Positions 1 to 9,535 of a stretch of 64,000 nucleotides of DNA are shown in pieces. Within the stretch, counting starts at the first letter, position 1. Each line of letters opens with the position of its first letter. The stretch spans positions 1,698,501 to 1,762,500 of the forward strand of contig JBBDHG010000061.1 in the NCBI GenBank assembly GCA_037951165.1, written 5' to 3'. Under the pieces are notes generated by a model that saw only the letters and a program-made list of their open reading frames with translations, was not told the DNA's origin and did not search any database. Made by a program: the position numbers and the translations under genes. Source of the DNA: Lophius americanus (lineage: Eukaryota; Chordata; Actinopteri; Lophiiformes; Lophiidae).

Positions 1-39
1 TTTTATATAATTATTATTATATTTATTTATTGATGCTTT

Positions 40-104
40 TATCTACTTTTACCTTGTAGCACTTTGAGATTTGATCCAAATGTAAAGTGCGTTACAAATT
101 AAAT

Positions 105-136
<32 letters not shown>

Positions 137-147
137 ATTGTTATTAC
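40..147 (+). repeat. 3' tail of a SINE/LINE-type element with (ATT)n
   Basis: A stretch resembling the common fish retroposon tail, with the word cactttgagat, an aaagtgcgttacaaatt-like word and then about ten ATT units. It lies in the grik1 intron upstream of the first exon seen here. The family is not assigned. The call rests on recognition of the tail and on the ATT run. Confidence 0.5.
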
Positions 148-342
148 TCGTTTTAATTATTGCAGAAATATAAGCTAGTTACTAAAAAAAACATTAAATT
201 AAAAGATCGACTTTAATGTCACTCGGTTCTCATAACAAAGGCTTAAATTGCAGGGCCGAAAAAAACAACAATGAATAAGAGGTTCCATGTAATTCGTCTG
301 TCTGTCCACAACATCTTTAAATTTGATTTCTCCCTATGTCAG

Positions 343-593
343 GTTCTCCTTACAGGGACAAAGTGACCATTGCCATCCTTCAGCTGCAGGAGGAAGGGAA
401 GTTGCACATGATGAAGGAGAAGTGGTGGAGAGGCAACGGCTGTCCAGAGGAGGACAACAAGGAAGCCAATGCTCTTGGGGTGGAAAACATTGGTGGCATC
501 TTCATCGTCCTGGCAGCCGGTCTGGTCCTCTCTGTGTTCGTTGCTATCGGAGAGTTCATTTATAAGGCCCGGAGGAACGCAGACATAGAGGAG
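343..593 (+). CDS. grik1: grik1 exon: end of S2 domain and last transmembrane helix
   Basis: This exon encodes 83 residues from SPYRDK to ADIEE, entered in the last two bases of a Gly codon after a cag acceptor. It includes the iGluR signature words LQEEGKLHMMKEKWW and NGCPEEDN, then the hydrophobic helix GIFIVLAAGLVLSVFVAIG and the first cytoplasmic residues FIYKARRNADIEE. The donor is GAG|gttagt at 594. Reading on past the donor gives VSEAAERLFF and a stop at 669-671, which does not match a known tail, so this is treated as intron. Confidence 0.95.
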
Positions 594-3414
594 GTTAGTG
601 AGGCAGCGGAGCGGCTGTTCTTCAGCTCAGTAATAATAACAGAGTTCTTCCGCAATGAGATCTCTATTTAAATTATTGTTGTAAGTGATTTAATTACACT
701 GACGGTTGTTTAAAACCATGGCTATTTATATAAGTTAATGACTATGTCATTGACACAGGAATGTTGTCTCTCTATCTCTAAGACACTATGACACTGTTAC
801 GGAGCACTTACAGTACCATCCGCATGTTCAGTTTCTTTGCTTTATCTTGTTATGTTTCTTGCATGCTGTTTTTGACAGATTTATTTATTTGTGACAATTT
901 GTTTGCATGTCTGTTTTAACATCTGTTGTATTTTTCCTCCTTCATTCTATTTTTTTCCTTGCATGCATGCATGCATCAGGCCTTTTGTTTCTTTTATGGG
1001 GTGCAGTCCCGTCAGTTCCAGCGACGTGGTTCCACCTCTTCCTCCGGCACCTCCTTATCTACTGATCTGGAGAGCGGCAGGCTGCTGGGGGATGACACAG
1101 AGTAGCCACGGCAACACTTATAGCGCTCATACACAGTCTAGACGATAGGTTTGTAAACGGGTGTCATTTGGTCTGCCCCATTTCCTCTACCTCTGTCAGC
1201 AAATCCCAGACGTCAAACAAATGTATCCTCAATACTGGCTCCTTTACCTCACACAACTTCCATGAAATCTTTTTTTCCCCCATTTGTTTCAACTACAATT
1301 TTGTATTTATATATATTCATTCATTTCATTCATCATCCAAAGCTGAATTATTGCAATAGTATGGCCTCATCTTCATGCATGCCTGCATGAAGATGAGGTC
1401 TGTGTGTGTGTAACCATCCCCTCTCATTAGCATTCTCTTGTAATGCATCATCTTAGGAGCACTTCACTGATGGAAGCTCTTGAGCATTAACAGTTTATTT
1501 ATAAAAACTTTTTTCTGGAATGTTTTTTTCTCAAGTTACATTCTATTATTTAAAATGTCACTGTTTTTTTCCTTTGCACACCATATGTCACACTTGAGTT
1601 ATTTTAAACAGTGTTATGTTCTACAATGCTGCCTGGCAACTTATGCACTTCCAGCACCCACACATTTAATTTCATTCAGTACGTTTTTTTTTTACATAGA
1701 AAGAGTGCTTTAAATATCATCTTTGAAATCCATAGGTACAAGCGTGAGGCTTTCCCTCTCTTTTTATTCCATCGGTTATTTTACTTTACTCTTACTCTCC
1801 CTGGATTTTTAACAAGGAATCTAAGAATATAGGGTTCTTTAAAGACAATGAATGGGGAAAATAAGAGCACATAACCTCTCTTTCAAACCTTATGGTCTGG
1901 TGCTGGTGTAAAATCAGTACCACTGGTTTTTATCCAGTGGTACTGAGTGTGACCGGAATCCTTGGGAAACCCTGCAGGAAGCCGTTTTCGCTTGAGAAGC
2001 CTTAGGCAAAGCCTGTGGATTGTATTGTAAGTCCCAATTATTACCTGGATGCAAAGATGAAAAATAGGATTATCTCTTGCACATACTGCGTGTGTAACTG
2101 GATTTAACATTGAAAGAAATTATAACTGAATTTACAATGTGATCTGCAATAGATGTTGTTTTTATGGTTAGACATTGTCTTCTCTGCTTTCATTCAGCTG
2201 CAAGCAAGCAGAATGAAATGTCAGGCTTTACAATCGAAATAAAATTTCTATGACTTTTCAGTTTACGTTGTTTTCGGTAACTCACACCTTCAGTCCTATT
2301 AAGGAGAATCAATATTTTTTTAATTCACACATACAATGTGACGTGATGTAGGGAAACGTTTTCATGGGGAAGATAAAATTTGACAAACCATTGCGTTAGA
2401 GGCAGGACACATACTTATCAATGCTATTCACACACATATTCACATCCTCCTCCAAAACATATTAATTTATACAACTTACAAACCCTAATGACTAACAAGG
2501 CATGTAATGCCCAGTAGGCTTCATAATCTTTAGTAGATGTCTAAATCACACCTTTCAAAAATGAGGTTACATGTTACACACACTATACATGACCTACAAA
2601 CTCCACTGTTCTCTATTTGGACACCAGTCTCTCTCTATCTGCATCATTCAGTCTACTATTTGAAGAAGAATAACTTTCGGTGTTTCCAAAAACTGCTGAA
2701 GTTTAACCTTACCAGCTAGCCAATCAGCGCTCACATAGTTTTCTTATTAAAACTCCTAAATCCCTTTTGTATTTCTGTTTGAATGTCAAGATTTGGTTTG
2801 GGCCAGGTCGGTTTTAATTTTAAGATGTTGCTCAAGACTAGTTTTTCACTCAAATCTTATATCTCCACCCTCCATAACTATCTTTGTTAAGGCTAATTAT
2901 ATGTCAATACATAATGGTCAGCAAACTTTAAAATGCATCGAATGGAGTGCTAAGTTAACCTGGGGACAGTCTACAGTAGGAGTACAACCACATATTGACC
3001 GCAGTTAGAGGGGCACTGTTTCACTCACTGTAAAATAATGAGGAATATAGTTTGGAAGTGATAGCATGAAAGTGTAGAGACATTACAGAAGCATTAATGA
3101 ATCTGATGAAGTGTCTGTGTCTGAAGAAACTGGGTAAACTTTGCCGCCATTCGCACAGTCTTTAAACTCAAGGCCAAAGTTCCTAATGATGTTGACTATT
3201 CTCTATTAGTGTTTGATTCAAGCCCCTATTTTTTTCTTTTTGGCAGTGTTTGTCTTTTAGTGCTGTGATGGAGGAGCTTGGCATATCCCTACAGTGCTAT
3301 AAAGGCATCCACAAGAGGTCGCGACCCCGGGGAGGAGCAAGGTCAGATTGCATCTTCTGCCAACCCAAACAAACTACAAAGAGAGAGCAAACGGGACGGG
3401 AAACAAGCACGTGA
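343..3414 (+). CDS. grik1: grik1 3' end: kainate-type glutamate receptor GluK1 (partial gene)
   Basis: GluK1 is a subunit of a ligand-gated cation channel in the neuronal membrane. Only the 3' end is present; the ligand-binding and pore exons lie to the left of the window. Visible coding parts are exon 343-593, which carries the end of the S2 domain and the last membrane helix, and two alternative last exons, 980-1105 and 3247-3414. Exon 343-593 ends in phase 0 (GAG, then gttagt), and both last exons begin in phase 0 after an AG, so either can be joined. GluK1 is preferred over GluK2 because of PEEDNKEA, ALGVEN and FVAIGEFIYK, and because both tails match known GluK1 tails. Whether this is the grik1a or grik1b copy cannot be told. 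Confidence 0.95.
980..1105 (+). CDS. grik1: grik1 alternative last exon 1 (AFCFFYG tail)
   Basis: After the acceptor tcag at 976-979 the sequence reads AFCFFYGVQSRQF and then a Ser/Thr-rich tail with SGTSLSTDLESG, ending in GDDTE and TAG. This matches the GluK1 tail that begins AFCFFYG and contains SGTTLSTDLE in mammals, but the fish form stops earlier, after 41 residues. No PDZ-type C-terminus is obvious. A poly(A) signal at 2238-2243 could serve this isoform. Confidence 0.93.
   Translation, partial: AFCFFYGVQSRQFQRRGSTSSSGTSLSTDLESGRLLGDDTE
1365..1398 (+). other. Perfect 15-bp hairpin between the two grik1 last exons
   Basis: The left arm at 1365-1379 (cctcatcttcatgca) and the right arm at 1384-1398 are exact reverse complements around a 4-base loop. 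A G:U pair and a G-C pair extend the stem outward. It lies 260 bases past the first grik1 stop codon, either in the 3' UTR of that isoform or in the intron before the second last exon. Confidence 0.85.
1914..1946 (+). other. Perfect 13-bp hairpin between the two grik1 last exons
   Basis: The left arm at 1914-1926 (tcagtaccactgg) and the right arm at 1934-1946 are exact reverse complements around a 7-base loop, tttttat. Like the hairpin at 1365 it lies between the alternative last exons of grik1. Confidence 0.85.
2238..2243 (+). terminator. Candidate poly(A) signal for the short grik1 isoform
   Basis: AATAAA in the context gaaataaaattt, about 1.1 kb past the stop of the AFCFFYG exon. It is followed within 40 bases by tttacgttgttttcgg, a T/G-rich stretch of the kind found downstream of cleavage sites. 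This is position-based inference. Confidence 0.35.
3247..3414 (+). CDS. grik1: grik1 alternative last exon 2 (CLSF...MEELGISL tail)
   Basis: After the acceptor ggcag at 3242-3246 the frame reads CLSFSAVMEELGISLQ, then a basic stretch KGIHKRSRPRGG, and ends TGRETST before TGA. This is the long GluK1 tail, whose mammalian form begins CLSFNAIMEELGISLK and ends KETVA. The exon encodes 55 residues and joins in phase 0 to ADIEE at 593. The end RETST resembles a class I PDZ ligand (T/S-x-hydrophobic) only loosely because the last residue is Thr. The inserted cassette known between the shared exon and CLSF in some mammalian isoforms was looked for between 1106 and 3246 and was not seen. Confidence 0.9.
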   Translation, partial: CLSFSAVMEELGISLQCYKGIHKRSRPRGGARSDCIFCQPKQTTKREQTGRETST

Positions 3415-6400
3415 GCCTTGGATCTAAGAAGGAGTTAGGTTAAATCAGAGACTGCTCATTTTATCACAATCCAGCCCTCTGACTTGTCTGTAGGCCATCT
3501 CATATCACACCCCATAATATGAAGCTTTTTTGTCATCACACTGTCCGTAGGCTTACTGTAGGGGAGGATAAACATTAGACATTACTGTATACTGTAGCTA
3601 TAGTGTGCAAAGCATTGTTCTTGTATCAAAATGAAACCGCTACGAGAATGAAAGTTCAAAGTAGAAACCATCACTGTTCCGTCAGTTTGCAGAGTTGAAT
3701 CTGCACATTTTATAGGTTCTCCCGTTGTGTACATGTATGACAATGTGACTGACTTTCAGTAAAAAGAGTTTTTGCATTTTTTAAACCATTCAGCTGTTCT
3801 TGTTTTTTATGATTGGAAGTGGTGTCTGAATGCTTCATCGCGAATCTGCTGGCAGGCAGCAAAGTAGCTTCAGGGCAGATTGCTAAGCGAGCCTTGGCCA
3901 GTGGATAGAGACAAGGACCTCTAAGGAAAGTCAGGAACGCACCTGCTGGTTTATACCCTTCAAGCACTGACAACACCGTCATCACCACACACTCTCTCAG
4001 AAATACACACAGCAAATGTTGGCAATCATAATGACTCTGTCCTTGGATCAGAGAAAGTGTATTTTACAGTAGGGAAAAGGGAAATGAGAAGCTGTTCTTT
4101 TAGTATACAGGATTTTCTCAGAAGGTCAAACTAAAAACGTATTTATCTTGCTCCCTCGGGAGTCTTCTATTTTCAACAAGTAATTTTTTTAATGTTTTCA
4201 CGTGTCGAATTTGAAACCCTCAGGAACATTCTGGTATCCCCATGGAGATGGTGGAGGTGCTTCTCTATTAAGTGCAGTATGTACACTTTATTAATATCTG
4301 GAGTATCTGTCTTTATTGACAATGGAGTTCCAGACTGTAACCTATATTGCACCCTGGCTCACACCTCCCACGCTGTCAGGCGTCAAAATGTGGTACTTCG
4401 TAAGATATAGGTCAAAGTTTACATCTAAGATAAAGAAGGCAACGAGGTCCAGGCTGAAGTGTGCTGTAAAGTGTGGACAGAGCTGTGACCTTCTCTCCCA
4501 ATCTGACCTACAGGCGGTTGCGGAAGTGGGGCTTGCCTAGAGAGTCCTGCTGTGTGTCCGTGTCTCCCCCACTGGGTCTTATCCTCCCCTGGTGGGCTTG
4601 GTGGGCATTAAGACACAATTTGTTGTTTAGCAAATTTAAAGTACAGCGTTCTCTCTTCTTTCTTCTTTGTTAGGCACAACATTTTCAATTTCCCTTATTC
4701 AGCATTTATACACTTCACTATTTTGCAAATTTAAAGCACAATGTTCTCCTGTCTGACAGCCTAGAAAGCACATTTTTCTTGAAATGCAGGATGCTGGAAT
4801 GAGTAGTGAATATAATTCAAGTAGCTGCAACACAATAACCTCTTTGAAGTATGAATATTCAATATTCATATCAATTGACAAGTCATTGCTTCACTATTAC
4901 CTGCCCAATATCCTCACGATTGCCTCTGCACTCAGAACTCTACCCCAGGATAGAAGACATTAATCTCCTCTTGCCTCCTCTTGCCCAAACCTTCAATCCC
5001 CTCATCAACCTTCTTTTCGGTCATTTTCTTTAAGACCCCTTTAGTGTACACCTCTGTCAGTGGACCTCTAAACCAGGAGAAGCCAGCATTTTGGATTTCC
5101 TGACAGTTCAGATCAGTTCAATCATTCATGACACCTAAATGCAAAAAAATATACTAATAATGTCAGCATGGTCAAATAATGGTCAGAAACTATACAATGA
5201 AAAAGGAAACGTAATTAATACTGGACGACCTTAAGTATTAAATGTTAATATAATCTATTATCAGTGATCAGCTTTAACCAGATGATGGAATAACCTTTCA
5301 ACCTGGGGAGAGCAGTGAATGGATGAATATACTGAATGATAAATGACTGGTGTCAGAGGTTGTGATGCGGCATTTCTCTCGGAGGATTGTTTGCACGGCT
5401 TCATCTGCATCCTTAGGGAATATGACAGAGCTTCTCTTAATCTCTTCATGTAATGAGTTTTCTCCTTTTTGGTATTCAGATTAATTCTGGGATTGGGCTC
5501 CATCCAACGTAATAGCGTTTGGTTGTCTCTAATCTCCTAACCCCATAATTCTTAATCAAAACCAAAGTATTTTTTTCATCATTATCTAGTACGTCATGAA
5601 TGAGGCCATGGATTACTAATCTGACCCTGGTATGCACAGATGAGAAACTGGCCGAAAATGACTTCACCTGAGCAATACTCTGCTGTTGGTCGATGTTCCT
5701 CTCTTCACGCTGTTGTTTCTAGCACTCATAGAAACTGTTTGCATCATTGATGCTGAAGGATGGAACCCTCAACCTTGGTGGTGGTGGAGAGCTGAACGAG
5801 AGGGAGATAACGGGATAGCGACATCTGTCTGTGTCGTCAGTAAGAAGGTCAGAGATTATGATCTATACTTTTATACCTCTGGCACAGATGAGGAGAAAGA
5901 GTTATAGAGATGAAAACACAGGAAGGGAGATAGACGCTTTAAACAGCACAGAGAGCATGTTTTTAACATAGAAAACACCAAAGGTCTAATGTAACAATTA
6001 TTTTGTGTAAAACCAGCTACATTATGAAAATCCATTTTACATAATAAAGTACATTCTGTATTTTCTGTTATCTTGTATGAAACCTTCAAACTGTCAATTA
6101 TGCTTCATGTAAGACTACAAGAAGTCTGAAATGTACATAAGGGTAAAGAATGTCAAATGTCCCTACTTAAGAGGATAGCAAAGTATTGAGAGTGTCCCAT
6201 CCATCATTGTGAGATGAACTCTCTCTGGGCTGATAAGGCAGGTCTGTGTCAACAGAGCTGTCAATGAAGACAAACGAGGAGAAGGACTCTTGAAGGTGCA
6301 GAGTGTCATTTATATCTTTCTCCCTCTGTTTGTCTCATTTTCTCTACTGAGAGCAACCACCACTGCTGAGCTGAGGTGGATTCTTGAATATAAAACTGAA

Positions 6401-9400
6401 TGCATATTCATTTCAGATTACAAACAAGCTGATTTTGAGTTTTTGTTTTTTTAAGTGACATTATATGTATTTTTCTGCAATATAAACACAAAGCAATTCT
6501 GTTGTGTGAAAACACTCAGCAAAATGAAAATGTTCTACCTGTGTGATATTAAGAACACAAACTACAGGGAATTCATGGCATATTCAGTGAGGCTGAATCT
6601 CAACTTTTTTTCAAAATTAAATTGTTTTGTTGATATATGGTTTTATCTGGACAAAACTGATTTAATTTCATTATATAGAGTGGTTGCATGATATCATTTT
6701 AAGTGCATATGTATTTGTAGTTTGTGTTTACTTGTATTTGTATTAAGTTGAATGTGCTTATTGTCAATTTTTTTCATTTTAAACTGCATTATTCCATATC
6801 CCAATTCACAGTATCAATATCGATCAGCCAAATCATTAAAATGATCTGCCTAATATTGTGTAGGTCCCCATTTTGGTGTAAAATATCTGCGATGCACTGT
6901 TTTCTGAAACATTTTTATCCAAACCGGAAATATGGGGAGTAAGCATGAGGACCTAGTTCCGAAGATGTTGAGAGGTAAATTGCTGAGGTTTGCCCAGTTA
7001 ATCCGGGCAAAATCCACTCGGCTCCAACGTCCGGTTTGCCTATCTAGGTGATAGTACAAACACGGCGGACTCCATGAAGGAGATGAACTTCTCCTGAAGG
7101 AGACATAAAGTGTTTTTTTTCAAAACTAACATTTGAATTTTTTTTCCAGCTGAAAATGAGACACCTTCAAAATATGCTTGAAACATTTAGTGCCCAACTT
7201 CATCATTGACCAAAAAAAAAGAATTTTAAAAGTATCACACTACTTTTAAAACACTGTTGGGTCCAGAAAGTTGAAGAATGATGCTGTTTTTTGTCCGCAG
7301 GTTCTAGTTTAGACTGTTTGAATGAACTTCATGGAAAGTAACTCCAGGTGATTAAATGGGTTTCTTTCAGTATGATTGCAATTATAGTGATGTTAGTTAA
7401 CAAACCTGAGTCAGGTCAATATTTGTATATATATATATCAATGTATTGTAGATGATTCAACTAAGTTATTTTGAGGAAATTATGCTGCAATAGTAAAGTT
7501 TCTCTCCTAATATGAGTTTATGTAACTCGAATAGATAAAGTTGAACCCCCAAAACCTAACCTATTTAATCATATAGAAATGCTTTCACTGATATTATTAA
7601 AATAATCCTTAAAATACCTGTTGTGAGCAACCAATCCCAACAATAACAGAAATGTGAGTTTCCAAACTCAAAATAACCAAAAAGAGTAAACTGGATTATT
7701 ACAACTTGTTTGGATCTTGAAAAAATTCAATTGTTTCATGTTAGTCTATCATGATGTGGTGACATTTATCTGGCAAACATTAAATTGTTTCATAAAAATA
7801 AAAAAAAATATATGATTTATATACATTTATACATTTGATTTCTATATATATATAAATTTGGTCAGATTCCAAACCCTGATTCAATAGCGTTCCATAAAAA
7901 CCCTGCCTGTATGATGAAACCAAGTATTCCAAGCGATCTCTCTAGTGCATTACGTATCTCATCAGAGCTAAGGTGGAATTTCCCTGTACTTGAGATGCTC
8001 TATCTTTGTTCTGCAATAGCTGTTACAGCATTAGATATTCATTCGGAGCAACTGCCTCATTGCACAGCTATTGCAAAGCCATCCCAGCAGCATAACCGTG
8101 TCACTCAAAGCAGTGCTCGAGCTATGGGGATTTTTGCGGACTAGAGTCATGTCATCTGAGACATTTAATTGGGCCCTGGCCGCCACAGGGGGACAGTGAA
8201 CGGCATTCCTCCACTGCCTGTGCCCTGTTGTGTTGCTTCTTGCCTCATGGCTGCAGTCTGTGGACAATGTCTCATGTCTCAGTCTGAGCAGCGGGAGCTC
8301 CATTGACTGACACCAGTGTAGTGGATGCAACAACTATGGTGGAAAACTTTTGAATGTAAAATAGTTGGAGCCTCAGGAGGCAAGTGGAGGTCAACACTTG
8401 GCGGGATAGCTGTGCTGTATCTGCTGAATTTGCCTGGGGTGGGGGCTCAACGGCTGAGAGAAGAGCTGAGTTTTTTTTCTGAAGAGACCTCTGCAGTGAT
8501 TGGAAAAAGACAACAGCTATTATCGAAGACGTTCGCCTAGAATTCACTTAACCAAATTTCCCTACTTGGGTTTGTGCTGATTCAGGTAACTGGAATATTT
8601 CAGCTTCTCAGTGCATGCAGGAGATAGTCCATATGCATGAAATATACTTGTACCCACCAAAATGTGGATAATATGCCTAAATGCAGTGTGTGCCCTTGTT
8701 AGGTTACACAGCTTTACTTAAGTCTGTTAATTCTCACATTTTTCATGTTTAAATCATTCAGTAAGTCCTGGAAATCAATTTGAGCCTACAATCCTTTTGT
8801 AATAATGCAGACTTTAATTAAAAGATGCAATAGAAGGTCATTGAGGTGTGTTTGTGTGAAGGCAGATGGTTTACCAGGGTTAAAGCAGGCAAACATCCTG
8901 ATATAAAAAGCCTGTACCATCACTAGAAGGCTGCAAAATCCACCCCCCAGAGTCACTCTGTCAGCTCACTAATTATTTGATCCCAATGCAAGTCAAAGTG
9001 CATGACGAAACCAGTGACAGTGTGAGCGTGTGTGATCATACGACCCCACTCTGCTGTGGTTTAATCACGTGCTTTATCAACGAGTCTGCAGCCTGTCATT
9101 CCAACTGAGCACTACACCTGCTGACTTCGGCGTTCTTTTTTCTCTCTCTCTCTCTGTTTTATCTCATGATTATGGATTAGGAGGTGAAAAACGTACATTT
9201 GTCCTTCCCTGTCAGATTTGACACCACATTATTATTATCACATGGGGGCTTATAGTTTAGGTAGTGTCACTATATTGCTTAATCAATCCAGTTAGACATT
9301 TTAAACTTAGTCAGGAACTCATCGTATTCTTAAACTGGAAACAATATTTATTTCTAGTTCGCTGCAGTTGTTCAGTTATTGAATAATCACTCGTCTTTCA

Positions 9401-9448
9401 AGGGGAATATTTTGGTTGTGCTAACAGCTCGGTTGTGTACCTGGCCTC
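3415..9448. other. Intergenic region grik1 to map3k7cl (and grik1 3' UTR)
   Basis: About 6 kb with no gene recognised. Only short open frames without family resemblance occur. The first part should be the 3' UTR of the long grik1 isoform, but no clear poly(A) signal was picked. A near-perfect AT-rich palindrome sits around 4849-4869, and AT-rich stretches with short TA runs occur around 7420-7440 and 7840-7860. Upstream 5' UTR exons of map3k7cl may be present but cannot be defined by eye. Confidence 0.5.
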
Positions 9449-9463
9449 ATGAGATATAAATGA
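9449..9463 (+). promoter_or_regulatory. Mini upstream ORF whose stop overlaps the map3k7cl start
   Basis: ATG AGA TAT AAA TGA at 9449-9463 encodes four residues. Its TGA (9461-9463) shares two bases with the map3k7cl ATG (9460-9462) in the string AAATGATC. If this stretch is in the mRNA, ribosomes would meet it just before the main start. Confidence 0.4.
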
Positions 9464-9535
9464 TCACCTCAACCCGAAGATTGTCTCCTGATAAACCTGA
9501 AGTTAGGATCTCCTTCAGCCTCGACAAAACACCAG
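9460..9535 (+). CDS. map3k7cl: map3k7cl coding exon 1
   Basis: This exon runs from ATG to CCA G and encodes MITSTRRLSPDKPEVRISFS and LDKTP before the donor gtaagc. The ATG was chosen because the protein start matches the human one. A possible acceptor gctaacag lies about 30 bases upstream, so the 5' UTR is probably spliced. Confidence 0.9.

Noticed and set aside
594..671. Read-through of the grik1 exon into VSEAAERLFF and a stop
   Set aside because: A good donor lies at 594 and both known GluK1 tails are present downstream. An unspliced isoform cannot be excluded but has no support.
5686..5907. Open frame beginning with a signal-like hydrophobic stretch (TLLFLALIETVCII)
   Set aside because: The rest (WNPQPWWWWRAEREG) matches nothing, and no splice-linked exons were found.
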